A stretch of DNA of 64,000 nucleotides, taken from CATQHS01 sp963422655. GTDB taxonomy: Bacteria; Actinomycetota; Acidimicrobiia; Acidimicrobiales; Aldehydirespiratoraceae. Each line of letters opens with the position of its first letter. Position 1 is the first letter of the stretch. Below, piece after piece: positions 34,448-42,667 of the stretch. Under the pieces are notes generated by a model. That model saw nothing but the letters and a program-made list of their open reading frames with translations. It was not told the DNA's origin and ran no database searches. The stretch covers positions 992,001 to 1,056,000 of the forward strand of contig OY730440.1 of assembly GCA_963422655.1 (NCBI GenBank), written 5' to 3'. Position numbers and translations under genes: made by a program.

Positions 34448-34619
34448 TTATCTACCTTCCTCGAAAGAACCCCCGAAGCCTCACCCCAGGGACATCAACC
34501 AGCAGTCCCTGAAGAACACGAGCTAACGCACAACCATCTAAACACAAACCCCAGGACCTGTCCACCGGACCAGACGAAGCCCAACCCCCCGCCCCTCCAG
34601 CCCCGGCCCGACCCGCCCT

Positions 34620-34960
34620 GTGATCAGCCCACTCTACGACCGGGACCGTAAGCCCGCCAATGAATCCTAGCCGTCTCGGGCGCTCTCCTCGTTCTCACCA
34701 ACGGACCACTATTCCTGATCACCATCCGAGTGCTGGACCGGCCCCAACGCTGGCAGCACCCAGTGGTGCGAACCACCCTCACCGCAACCGGCGCAGTCAC
34801 GACCGCGAAAGTTCTGCTCGACCACTCCCACCCGTCGCACACCCGTCGCAACCGCGTTCGGTGGCTCCGTAACCGATACGAGTCGAACTCGGCGGCGCTT
34901 ACCACCAGCGCCGCCGGACTGACCGTCCTAGCGGCGGTGGTGAGCGCCCCGATCTCTAGC
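34620..34960 (+). other. Interrupting segment of unknown origin between the duplicated modules
   Basis: This stretch has normal high-GC character and does not match the flanking duplication. On the plus strand an open frame encodes a hydrophobic start and a basic tail (LAVSGALLVLTNGPLFLITI, then RTTLTATGAVTTAKVLLD and RRNRVRWLRNRYES), but there is no good start and the frame runs into the remnant repeat. It may be a fragment of an inserted gene. No terminal repeats are visible. Confidence 0.35.
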
Positions 34961-35247
34961 GTCTCGGAGCACCCAGCCCGGCCCGGACGATTTCTGCAGG
35001 ACTCCTAACGACTCCGAAACCCCGCCGCGACCCCATCGAGTTTCGTTCTCGCCGCCCGAACCAGGTCGACCCGGGCGACCCTCGCCGGCAGAGTCACTAA
35101 TGAGAAACGAACTCCCAACACCCACACCTCATGCGCCTCCGGCCTGGCATGAGAAGCACCAACACCCGAAGACACCACCACCGTCGCCGCTGCAACAACA
35201 ACCGTCGCCCCCAACAAACACAACCACCAACAACGCAACACAACCAT
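34928..35247 (-). pseudogene. Truncated copy of the giant secreted protein
   Basis: From the ATG at 35247 the first ~45 residues copy the intact protein (VVLRCWWLCLLGATVVVAAA, then GVGASHARPEAHEVWVLG). The sequence then jumps to the end of a repeat unit (VTLPARVARVDLVRAARTKL corresponds to VTPPTEITQ...RARPAETKP) and, in another frame, to the start of the next unit (SSGPGWVLRDARDRG). The first frame stops at 35005. The junction falls on a shared AGTTCGTTTCTCAT, so deletion by microhomology is likely. Confidence 0.8.
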
Positions 35248-35311
35248 AAAATCACTCTCCAAATCTATCAACACTACAATCCAATATTACCACCAGGCAT
35301 AGTCACCGCAA

Positions 35312-36262
35312 TCAACAATCCGGCCCTACATTAGCACCACCACTCGACTCCCGGAAACCGCCCTCTACCTTGTACGCAGGCAAGACTACCAGATAACCGT
35401 TGACCGTTTCAGGGAACTCTTGACGATACCACCACGGATTCACATCACACCAATAAATAAGCCACGACGACCCGATACCCACATTAGAAGGCAACACCGG
35501 AACCATAGCAACCACTATCTGATAAGCACCGTCAAAAGAAGCCTGCTCCTCAGCCGACGGATTCGCGCTCAACGGATACGGCGTCAGCTCACGAACCGTC
35601 CCCACCCGCAAATCCACAACCTCAGACACCCACGCCCCGTACTCCCGCTTATCCCGATCCCAGTTCTCCGGCCTTATATCAGGCGGCGCCCACCCATCGT
35701 CCTTGGGCAACAAAAAAGGCAAAAGCTCACCCACCGGCTCCGGCAACCTACCATCCCACCCCGCCGGCGGCAGCGCAACCTCGACAAAATCCAAAGTCTC
35801 ATCCCCCCCAACCTCGGACACCGGCTCCCCAGAAAACTCGTTACCCACACCAACCAGACCCGGATCGACAGTCGTCGTCGACGGCCCCGGATCAGATACC
35901 GGCCCCGTCGTCGTCGTAGTCGGCGAGGCGGGTTCGGCAGTCGTCGTGGTCGACGGAACCTGAACCGGGTCCGGTTCGACAGTCGTCGTCGACGGCTCTG
36001 CCACCTCCGCGGGTGCCTCCACAGTCGTCGTGGTCGACGGCCCCTGGACCGGGTCCGGTTCGACAGTCGTCGTCGACGGCGAGGCGGGTTCGGCAGTCGT
36101 CGTCGACGGCTCTGTCACCTCCGCCGGTGTCTCCTCAGCCGTCGTGGTCGTAGGCAAAGAAGTCACCAAAGTAGAAGACGAACGATCCCCGCAGCCAACC
36201 AACCCCCCAACCAACAACACCACCACGGACACAGCAACCATGCGAACACTCGAACCAGACAT
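35312..36262 (-). CDS. Thr/Pro-rich lipoprotein, copy A
   Basis: 316 residues, a close paralogue of the gene at 33419. Signal with lipobox LLVGGLVGC, a shorter Thr/Glu/Pro stalk (TTTTAEETPAEVTEPSTT and PDPVQVPSTTTT units) and a C-terminal head that is almost identical. Changes in the head are few (for example RELTPYPL instead of REPPPYPL). The same RBS and leader are present. It precedes the truncated secreted gene, so this copy may be left without its partner. Confidence 0.85.
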   Translation of the reverse strand: MSGSSVRMVAVSVVVLLVGGLVGCGDRSSSTLVTSLPTTTTAEETPAEVTEPSTTTAEPASPSTTTVEPDPVQGPSTTTTVEAPAEVAEPSTTTVEPDPVQVPSTTTTAEPASPTTTTTGPVSDPGPSTTTVDPGLVGVGNEFSGEPVSEVGGDETLDFVEVALPPAGWDGRLPEPVGELLPFLLPKDDGWAPPDIRPENWDRDKREYGAWVSEVVDLRVGTVRELTPYPLSANPSAEEQASFDGAYQIVVAMVPVLPSNVGIGSSWLIYWCDVNPWWYRQEFPETVNGYLVVLPAYKVEGGFRESSGGANVGPDC

Positions 36263-36482
36263 TTATCGACCTTCCTCGAAAGAACCCCCGAAGCGTCACC
36301 CCAGGGACATCAACCAGCAGTCCTTCAAGAACACGAGCTAACGCACAACCATCTAAACACAAACCCCAGGACCTGTCCACCGGACCAGACGAAGCCCAAC
36401 CCCCCGCCCCCTCAACCCCGGCCCCGACGAACCCCCAAACCCACCCCGCCGACCCGGTCGTCACACCTAGAGCCGGTAGAGC

Positions 36483-37184
36483 TCAGCCCGGTCCGTGACC
36501 GCTTCGGCGGGCGCTGAGCAGTACCCCGGCCGCGATGGCTGCTGTCTCCGACCTCAACACGTGGGGACCCAGCCCCACGTGACCGGCCCCGGCCACCAGC
36601 TCCCGGTCGGTCCAGCCCCCTTCGGGGCCGATCAGAATCATGTTCTCTCCCGGATCCAGACCTCGGCCACCGGGCACGGCCAAGACAGCGCCAGCGAGAT
36701 CGAGCGCGTCGAAATCCACCACCTCATCGATCACGGGTAGCCAGAGCCGGCGGCACTGCATCACCGACGCCTGGGCCACCCGGCGCCAACGTTGGACGTT
36801 GCGGGCCGACCGGGCCGTATCCCATCTGAGTACCGACCGATCGGCCCGAAAGGCGACTATGCGGTCGGTACCGAGCTCGGTCAGCTTCTGCACGACCAGC
36901 TCGGACTTACCTCCTTTGATCAAGGCGAATCCGACCGTGAGAGCAGGTTCGGGGGCGGTCACCCTTACCACTGGTCCGGCCGGTTCGAGCCGAGGCCCGA
37001 ACCGGCATGGACGCCACCGTCCGGCCCCATCGCCCACCGTGAGCTCGTCACCGGGCACCAACCGCAGGACTCGCTCCAGATGACGGAAATCGGCATGGTT
37101 CAGCTCGGGATCGTCCACATCGGCAACCAGCACGTGAGGACCGCCTCGGCCGTCGAGTCCCGGTACCGACGCCGGACGGGTCAA
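36483..37184 (-). CDS. rsmE: 16S rRNA (uracil-1498-N3)-methyltransferase
   Basis: 233 residues. A SPOUT methyltransferase: N-terminal PUA-like part (HADFRHLERVLRLVPGDELT) and C-terminal knot with LIKGGKSELVVQKLTELGTD (~95), SVMQCRRLWLP, MILIGPEGGWTDRELVAGAG (~180) and LRSETAAIAAGVLL. It methylates U1498 of 16S rRNA using SAM. Its start overlaps the dnaJ stop as ATGA; the order dnaJ-rsmE is common in bacteria. Confidence 0.95.
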   Translation of the reverse strand: MTRPASVPGLDGRGGPHVLVADVDDPELNHADFRHLERVLRLVPGDELTVGDGAGRWRPCRFGPRLEPAGPVVRVTAPEPALTVGFALIKGGKSELVVQKLTELGTDRIVAFRADRSVLRWDTARSARNVQRWRRVAQASVMQCRRLWLPVIDEVVDFDALDLAGAVLAVPGGRGLDPGENMILIGPEGGWTDRELVAGAGHVGLGPHVLRSETAAIAAGVLLSARRSGHGPG

Positions 37185-38293
37185 CGGAAGGCGGAGCGGA
37201 TCCGGCTCAGCAACCCGTCGTCGGGATCAGCGACCGGCTCCCCTCGCAGCTCGGCAAGCTGGCGAACGAGCCCTTCCTGCTCCGGCGTCAGATCGTCGGG
37301 AACATCGACCACCATCCGTACCAGCAGGTCACCTCGGCCCCGCCCCTGAACCTGGGGCACACCTCGGCCCCGCATCCGGAACACCGTTCCTGTCTCGGAC
37401 CCCCGTGGAATTACCAGATCCTCGACGCCGTCGAGGGTCTGATACTCCAGCTTGGCGCCCAGCGCCGCCTGAGTGAACGAGACGTGCAGGTCGTGCACGA
37501 GATCGTGGCCGTCCCGGCGGAACACAGGGTGGGGACGCACCCGAGTATGGACGTACAGATCACCGTTGGGGCCGCCTCTGGGTCCGGCTGCGCCCCGGCC
37601 GGTGAGCCGTAGTGTCACCCCGTCGTCCACGCCGGCCGGCACCTCGACGTTGTAGGTGCGGGATTCGATGGTGCGGCCCTGCGAGCTGCATTCACGACAG
37701 GGGCGTTCGATCACCTGGCCCGAACCGGTGCACCGTGAGCAGGCTGCCGACGTCACCATCTGACCCAGCAACGATTGACGGACCCGGCGGACCTGGCCCG
37801 AACCGGCACATTCCTGGCACCGGACCGGATCGGTGCCCGCCTCGGCTCCGGTCCCGTCACAGGCCTCACAGCGCACAGCCGTCCGCACGGTGACCTCCCG
37901 TTCGGACCCGAAAACCACGTCGGTGAGCTCCAAATCCACATGAGCTTCGAGATCTTCACCTCGAGGCGGACCCTTCTGCCCACCACCCCCGCCCCGCTCG
38001 AAAGGCGAGCCCTGGCCGAAGAAGGCTTCGAAAATGTCGCCCAGGCCGCCCCCGAAGGGATCGGCCATGCGAGCCGCGTTGGGATCGTCGGTTCCGAACC
38101 GGTCATAGAGGGACCGCCGCTCGGGGTCGGAGAGTACTTCGTAGGCGGCAGCGACCACTTTGAAACGGGACTCGGCGTCGCGGTCCGAGTTGGTGTCGGG
38201 GTGGTAGATACGGGCCAGCTTGCGGTAGGCCCGCTTGATCTCCTCGTCGGTGGCTTCGCGGGACACCCCGAGAATCTCGTAATGGTCGGCCAT
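37181..38293 (-). CDS. dnaJ: Chaperone protein DnaJ
   Basis: 370 residues. J domain with YHPDTN HPD motif near residue 32 and a Gly-rich segment (DPFGGGLGDIFEAFFGQGSP). Four zinc-finger motifs follow: CEACDGTG, CQECAGSG, CSRCTGSG and CRECSSQG (~135-205), then the peptide-binding C-terminal domains (VPAGVDDGVTLRLTGRG; GDLYVHTRVRPHPVFRRDGH). It stimulates DnaK ATPase. Placed directly after hrcA, with 1 base between, as in the DnaJ2 loci of actinobacteria. Confidence 0.97.
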   Translation of the reverse strand: MADHYEILGVSREATDEEIKRAYRKLARIYHPDTNSDRDAESRFKVVAAAYEVLSDPERRSLYDRFGTDDPNAARMADPFGGGLGDIFEAFFGQGSPFERGGGGGQKGPPRGEDLEAHVDLELTDVVFGSEREVTVRTAVRCEACDGTGAEAGTDPVRCQECAGSGQVRRVRQSLLGQMVTSAACSRCTGSGQVIERPCRECSSQGRTIESRTYNVEVPAGVDDGVTLRLTGRGAAGPRGGPNGDLYVHTRVRPHPVFRRDGHDLVHDLHVSFTQAALGAKLEYQTLDGVEDLVIPRGSETGTVFRMRGRGVPQVQGRGRGDLLVRMVVDVPDDLTPEQEGLVRQLAELRGEPVADPDDGLLSRIRSAFR

Positions 38294-38294
38294 G

Positions 38295-39284
38295 TCAGTT
38301 CTCGCTGAGGGCTGCGCCCAGGCGCTTGCTCACGACGGCCACCGCCGACAGGGCTTGGGGGTAGTCCATCCGGGTGGGGCCGAGCACTCCGATTGTGCCG
38401 GCGTCCTCACCCTTGACCACGTAGGGCGCCAGAACCAGCGAGCATTCGGCCAGCGGCACCAAGCCGGTTTCCTCCCCTATCGCCACCCGTTGGCCTCGAT
38501 CCAGCACGTCGCGGATGAGCGAGATGACCACCAGTTGCTGTTGGAGCAGATCCAAGGCGGCCAGCACCGGTTCCACGGCGTCGAAGGCGGCGGCCAGTTT
38601 TGATCCCCCACCGACGAACACGTCATGCTCGGCCCGGGCCGAGCAAAGGGCGTCGATGGCGGCACCCACCAACGGATCGGGAGGGTCGGGCCGTTGATGA
38701 TCGATATCACCCAGGGTTCGGTCGACGATGACAGCGGCCAGCCGGACGGAAGCCTCGGCCACGGCGGCTGGGGTCAGCTCGCTTTCCACCTCCACCGTGT
38801 GCTTGTCGACCACCCCGTTGGACAGAACGGCCACGACCAGCATCACGTGGCTGGTGAGATCGACGAGCTGAACCGATCGAACCGTGGCCGAGTCCGAGTT
38901 GGGACCGACGACCACGCCGGTCCAATGGGTGAGAGCGGACAGCAACTCGGTGGTCTCGCTCAACATCAACTCGATCTCGCCGTGGGCGGAGGCGAAGAAC
39001 TCCTTCACCTGCCGGGAGTCGGCGGCGTCGAGGGCAGGGGTCTGATCCCGGACCTGATCGACGAAGAAACGGTAGCCCTTGTCGGTGGGAACCCGACCGG
39101 CGCTGGTGTGGGGTTGAGACAAGTACCCCTGGCGTTCGAGCGCGGCCATCTCGTAGCGGACCGTGGCCGAGGAAATCTCCACACCCGGAGAACTCAGGAT
39201 GCGGCCGGAACCGACCGGCTGAGCCGTGGAAATGTACTCCTGCACGACGGCATGAAGAATTGCGGCCTTGCGGTCATCGAGCAT
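38295..39284 (-). CDS. hrcA: Heat-inducible transcription repressor HrcA
   Basis: 329 residues. Winged helix at the N-terminus (LDDRKAAILHAVVQEYISTA, then QPVGSGRILSSPGVEISSAT with VRYEMAALERQGYL) and the GAF-like dimer domain (TGVVVGPNSDSATVRSVQLV; later IGVLGPTRMDYPQALSAVAV). It represses chaperone operons by binding CIRCE. I see no classic CIRCE (TTAGCACTC-N9-GAGTGCTAA) upstream, only a shorter inverted repeat at 39298-39315. Confidence 0.96.
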   Translation of the reverse strand: MLDDRKAAILHAVVQEYISTAQPVGSGRILSSPGVEISSATVRYEMAALERQGYLSQPHTSAGRVPTDKGYRFFVDQVRDQTPALDAADSRQVKEFFASAHGEIELMLSETTELLSALTHWTGVVVGPNSDSATVRSVQLVDLTSHVMLVVAVLSNGVVDKHTVEVESELTPAAVAEASVRLAAVIVDRTLGDIDHQRPDPPDPLVGAAIDALCSARAEHDVFVGGGSKLAAAFDAVEPVLAALDLLQQQLVVISLIRDVLDRGQRVAIGEETGLVPLAECSLVLAPYVVKGEDAGTIGVLGPTRMDYPQALSAVAVVSKRLGAALSEN

Positions 39285-39297
39285 CCCGAAGATGATA

Positions 39298-39315
39298 ACG
39301 CTGCCGTCGCAGCGT
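39298..39315. promoter_or_regulatory. Inverted repeat between lepA and hrcA
   Basis: ACGCTGC-CGTC-GCAGCGT is a perfect 7-bp inverted repeat in the 44-base spacer. It could be a weak attenuator or a non-canonical operator for hrcA-dnaJ. It does not match CIRCE. Confidence 0.4.
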
Positions 39316-39328
39316 CAAAAGGCCGTAC

Positions 39329-41110
39329 TCAATCCAGGGTCAGCGCCGAGATGAAGGCCTCTTGGGGGATGTCGACCCTGCCGATGCTCTTCATACGTTT
39401 CTTTCCCGCCTTCTGCTTCTCGAGCAGCTTACGCTTGCGGGTGACGTCACCCCCGTAGAGCTTGGCCGTCACGTCCTTGCGGTAACCCTTGACCGTTTCT
39501 CGGGCAATGACGCGACCGCCTATGGCGGCTTGGATGGGCACCTCGAACTGCTGGCGCGGTATCAGCTCGGAGAGCTTGGCCGTCATCGCCCGGCCGCAGC
39601 CGTAGGCCTTGTCTCTGTGCACGATCATCGAGAAGGCGTCCACCGCCATCCCTTGGAGCAACAAGTCGACCTTGACCAGGTCGGACGGCCGGTAGCCGGC
39701 CGGTTCGTAATCCAGGCTGGCATAGCCCTGAGTTCGGCTCTTCATCTGGTCGAAGAAGTCCACCACCACCTCGGCCAAGGGCAGGCGATACTTCAACTCC
39801 ACCCGCTGAGGCGACAGATACTGCATCGATTGGAGGTCGCCGCGCCGGTGCTGGCAGAGATCCATGAGGGTGCCGGTGTGCTCGCTGGGGCCGATGATGC
39901 TGGCGTCCAGGTAGGGCTCGGCTATCGACTCGATCTCGGTGGTCGGGGGCATCTCCGAAGGGTTGGACACCACTTCCACATCCCCGCTGTGACGGGTGAC
40001 GCGGTACTCCACCGACGGTGCTGTGGAGATGAGCGAAAGGTCGAACTCGCGCTCGAGGCGCTCACGGATGATCTCCATGTGCAGCAGGCCCAGAAACCCA
40101 CACCGGAACCCGAAGCCGAGCGCGCCCGACGATTCGGGCTCGTACACGAAGCCGGCATCGTTGAGCCGGAGCTTCTCCAGCGCCTCCCGAAGATGGGCCA
40201 GATCGTCACCCTCGATCGGGTAGAGCCCGGAGAACACCATCGGCTTCGGCTCTTCGTAGCCGGCCAGGGGTTCGGGCGCCGGCCGCCGGTCGTCGGTGAT
40301 CGTCTCGCCCGAACGGGCCCGACCCACCTCTTTGATCCCGGCGATGAGATAGCCCGTCTCGCCCGGCCCCAGCGCTTCGACGGGCACCGCAGCCGGGGTG
40401 CGCACACCGATCTCGTCGGGCTCGTGGGTGGTACCGGCATGCATGAACCGAAGCTTGGTCTTGGTGGAGAGCACGCCGTTGATCACCCTCACCGACGACA
40501 CCACCCCCCGGTACTGGTCGAAGTGGGAGTCGAAGACCAAGCCTTGGAGCGGTGCTTCGTCCGAGCCCCGAGGTGCAGGCGTGCGTTCGATCAGGGCGTC
40601 GAGCACCGCGGCCACACCCTCGCCGGTCTTGGCCGAGATCCGGAGGATGTCGGCGGCCGGCAGACCCAGCACCCGTTCGATCTCGTCTGCGCAACGATCC
40701 GGATCGGCCGCGGGCAGGTCGATCTTGTTGAGCGCAGCCACGATGGTCAAGTCGTTGTCGAGGGCTTGGTAGCAATTGGCCAGCGTCTGGGCCTCGATGC
40801 CCTGGGCCGCGTCCACCACCAGGATCACCGACTCGCAGGCAGCCAGCGAGCGGCTCACCTCGTAACCGAAGTCGACGTGACCCGGGGTGTCGATGAGGTT
40901 GATCACGTGATCACGCCACGACAACCGCACCGACTGGAGCTTGATGGTTATGCCCCGCTCCCGCTCCAGTTCCATCGAGTCGAGAAACTGATCCCGCATC
41001 TCGCGGGAATCGACGGCGCCGGTGAGCTCCAGAATGCGGTCGGCCAAGGTGGACTTGCCGTGATCGATGTGAGCGATGATCGACGTGTTGCGGATGCGGT
41101 CGGAATCCAT
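39329..41110 (-). CDS. lepA: Elongation factor 4 (LepA), back-translocating GTPase
   Basis: 593 residues. GTPase motifs: IAHIDHGKSTLADRILELTG (G1), RERGITIKLQSVRL (G2), LIDTPGHVDF (G3) and ALNKIDLPAADP (G4). The EF4-specific C-terminal end RVDIPQEAFISALTLD and the block LPRQQFEVPIQAAIGGRVIA (here LIPRQQFEVPIQAAIGGRVI) are present. It acts on stalled or mis-translocated ribosomes and aids 30S assembly. Divergent from rpsT, a common neighbour. Confidence 0.97.
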   Translation of the reverse strand: MDSDRIRNTSIIAHIDHGKSTLADRILELTGAVDSREMRDQFLDSMELERERGITIKLQSVRLSWRDHVINLIDTPGHVDFGYEVSRSLAACESVILVVDAAQGIEAQTLANCYQALDNDLTIVAALNKIDLPAADPDRCADEIERVLGLPAADILRISAKTGEGVAAVLDALIERTPAPRGSDEAPLQGLVFDSHFDQYRGVVSSVRVINGVLSTKTKLRFMHAGTTHEPDEIGVRTPAAVPVEALGPGETGYLIAGIKEVGRARSGETITDDRRPAPEPLAGYEEPKPMVFSGLYPIEGDDLAHLREALEKLRLNDAGFVYEPESSGALGFGFRCGFLGLLHMEIIRERLEREFDLSLISTAPSVEYRVTRHSGDVEVVSNPSEMPPTTEIESIAEPYLDASIIGPSEHTGTLMDLCQHRRGDLQSMQYLSPQRVELKYRLPLAEVVVDFFDQMKSRTQGYASLDYEPAGYRPSDLVKVDLLLQGMAVDAFSMIVHRDKAYGCGRAMTAKLSELIPRQQFEVPIQAAIGGRVIARETVKGYRKDVTAKLYGGDVTRKRKLLEKQKAGKKRMKSIGRVDIPQEAFISALTLD

Positions 41111-41254
41111 GGGCTCACAGCAAACTGGGGGACACCCAAGGGTACCGACGCCCCCCTTACCTGGTGCCGGAGCTCCGGGGGCCCGTTAGCCTCTGCAAAG
41201 ATCGATTCTCGTCCCGTCGTGAAAGCGGCCGGCATACGCAACCAGGTAGAGCCC

Positions 41255-41521
41255 GTGGCCAACATCAAGTCCCAGATAAAGCGCAACCGACAGAACCAGA
41301 AGCGCCGCCTGCGCAACAAGACGGTGCGCTCGGAGATCAACACCCGCACCCGGGCCGCGCTCGGTGTCGACACCGACGCCGACACCGGCGATACCGAAGA
41401 GAAACTGCGAGCCGCGGTCTCGTGCATCGACAAGGCAGTTCGCAAGGGCGTGATCCACAAGAACACGGCCTCGCGGCGTAAGAGCCGGCTGGCCCGAAGG
41501 ATCGCGGCCCGGCCGTCCTGA
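41255..41521 (+). CDS. rpsT: Small ribosomal subunit protein bS20
   Basis: 88 residues from a GTG at 41255. Typical basic sequence: ANIKSQIKRNRQNQKRRLRN at the start, then VRSEINTRTRAAL, a variable acidic loop (DTDADTGDTEEK), and KGVIHKNTASRRKSRLARRI. It binds 16S rRNA early in 30S assembly. The open frame extends far upstream but conserved S20 sequence begins here. Confidence 0.96.
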   Translation: MANIKSQIKRNRQNQKRRLRNKTVRSEINTRTRAALGVDTDADTGDTEEKLRAAVSCIDKAVRKGVIHKNTASRRKSRLARRIAARPS

Positions 41522-41552
41522 GAGGCTCGACGCTGAGAGGCTCGACGCTTGG

Positions 41553-41580
41553 CTCCGAGACCGGCCTGCCGGTCTCGGAG
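41553..41580. terminator. Hairpin terminator between rpsT and holA
   Basis: CTCCGAGACCGG-CCTG-CCGGTCTCGGAG is a perfect 12-bp stem with a 4-base loop, 31 bases after the rpsT stop and 32 before the holA stop. There is no T-tract on either side; it can serve both converging genes. A 14-base direct repeat (AGAGGCTCGACGCT) lies just before it. Confidence 0.8.
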
Positions 41581-41612
41581 ACCGGACCGGAACCGAAGAT
41601 TCAGCATTGTCG

Positions 41613-42644
41613 TCAGCGGGACGAGAGGGCGGCCAGGCGGGCCACCAGCACTTCCATCGCCAGTTCATCGGGCCAGTCGAGGGCGCCCCGAAGCTGCAGG
41701 TCGGCATCGGCCAAGAGGCGGATGGCCCGAGCTACCTTCTCGGACCCGAGCTGGCGGGTCTGTGTCAGCAACTTGCGGGCCGGGAACGAGGACGAACCCT
41801 TCATACCCAGCATCTCGGCCGCCTGTTGAGCGTTGAGCGGACCGGCGCCATCGAGGCGTAGCATTCGCTGGTAACGGGTGTGCAGTGTTGCTACCAGTTG
41901 GAAGGGATGCCGGGACGGCAGCAGGCGTTCCAGCACTCCGAGCGCTCCGGCTATGTCGCCCCGGTCGATGGCGTCATCGAGATCCCAGGGTAACACTGCC
42001 CCGCTCGACATTCCCAGGGAGGCGACATCGGCCTCGGTGACGGTCGCGCCGGGCCCGAGCATGCCTTCCAGGGTGCGGATCAGCCCCACCACCCGGCTGC
42101 GGTCCTCGCCGAGCAGATCGATGACCGCGGCCACGGCGTCCCGGTCGAAGTCCAGACTGGACAGGGCCAGCCGATCCCGGAGCCATTCCTGCCCGGCCCG
42201 GGCCCGGGTCGGCGGCATCACGTTCACGACCCGCCCTCCGGCCAACTCCACCGCTTCCCTCAACGCCTTGGGCAAGGCGGGTAGGCGTCCGTCCATCCTG
42301 GGGTCGATTCCCCGTTCCCAAACCAACACCAGATCGGTGGTGGGCAGGTCATCAGCCAGCAACGCCACCAAGGCGGCGCAGTCCTGTTTGCGTCCGAACC
42401 GGGTCAGGTGACGGCCGACCACCACCCGCCGGTCGGTGAGCAGCGGAGGAGTCCGGGCCGTCGTCACCAGCGGGTCCAGGACCCATCCCCCGTCCGGGCT
42501 GGCCAGCTCGACCTCGGTGAACTGCTGGACCATCATGGTCCGGTCGCCCTCCCCCACCAGATCGTCGATCAGGTCCGTCACTGCTTCGGAGACCAGGACC
42601 GGGTCGTCTCCCGTGACGATCTGGACGCTCAGGGCTGAGGGCAC
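41613..42644 (-). CDS. holA: DNA polymerase III delta subunit
   Basis: About 343 residues from a GTG at 42644 just before the conserved start. Clamp-loader delta features: LSVQIVTGDDPVLVSEAVTD at the N-terminus, TDRRVVVGRH, PTTDLVLVWERGIDPR, a lid region (LSSLDFDRDAVAAVIDLLGE) and C-terminal collar (SRHPFQLVATLHTRYQRMLR and LLADADLQLRGALDWPDELA). No Walker A, as expected for delta. It follows comEC by 23 bases, the usual comEA-comEC-holA order. Confidence 0.94.
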   Translation of the reverse strand: MPSALSVQIVTGDDPVLVSEAVTDLIDDLVGEGDRTMMVQQFTEVELASPDGGWVLDPLVTTARTPPLLTDRRVVVGRHLTRFGRKQDCAALVALLADDLPTTDLVLVWERGIDPRMDGRLPALPKALREAVELAGGRVVNVMPPTRARAGQEWLRDRLALSSLDFDRDAVAAVIDLLGEDRSRVVGLIRTLEGMLGPGATVTEADVASLGMSSGAVLPWDLDDAIDRGDIAGALGVLERLLPSRHPFQLVATLHTRYQRMLRLDGAGPLNAQQAAEMLGMKGSSSFPARKLLTQTRQLGSEKVARAIRLLADADLQLRGALDWPDELAMEVLVARLAALSSR

Positions 42645-42667
42645 GGCCGCAGAGGGTAACGGTCCGC

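Larger units (their letters stand above)
33217..36410 (-). repeat. Tandem duplication of the lipoprotein/secreted-protein module (33217-34596 and 35114-36410)
   Basis: Two near-identical blocks each hold a leader region, a Thr-rich lipoprotein gene and the first ~50 codons of the secreted protein. Blocks begin at CCAACACCCACACCTCATG and end near CCAACCCCCCGCCCC on the plus strand. The downstream copy (lower coordinates) leads into the full giant gene; the other leads into a truncated one. Differences are mostly in the number of Thr/Glu/Pro repeat units. Confidence 0.9.

Noticed and set aside
39285..39328. CIRCE operator for hrcA
   Set aside because: The inverted repeat is short and its sequence does not match TTAGCACTC/GAGTGCTAA.
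39362..41254. Long plus-strand frame leading into rpsT
   Set aside because: Antisense to lepA; conserved bS20 sequence begins only at 41255.
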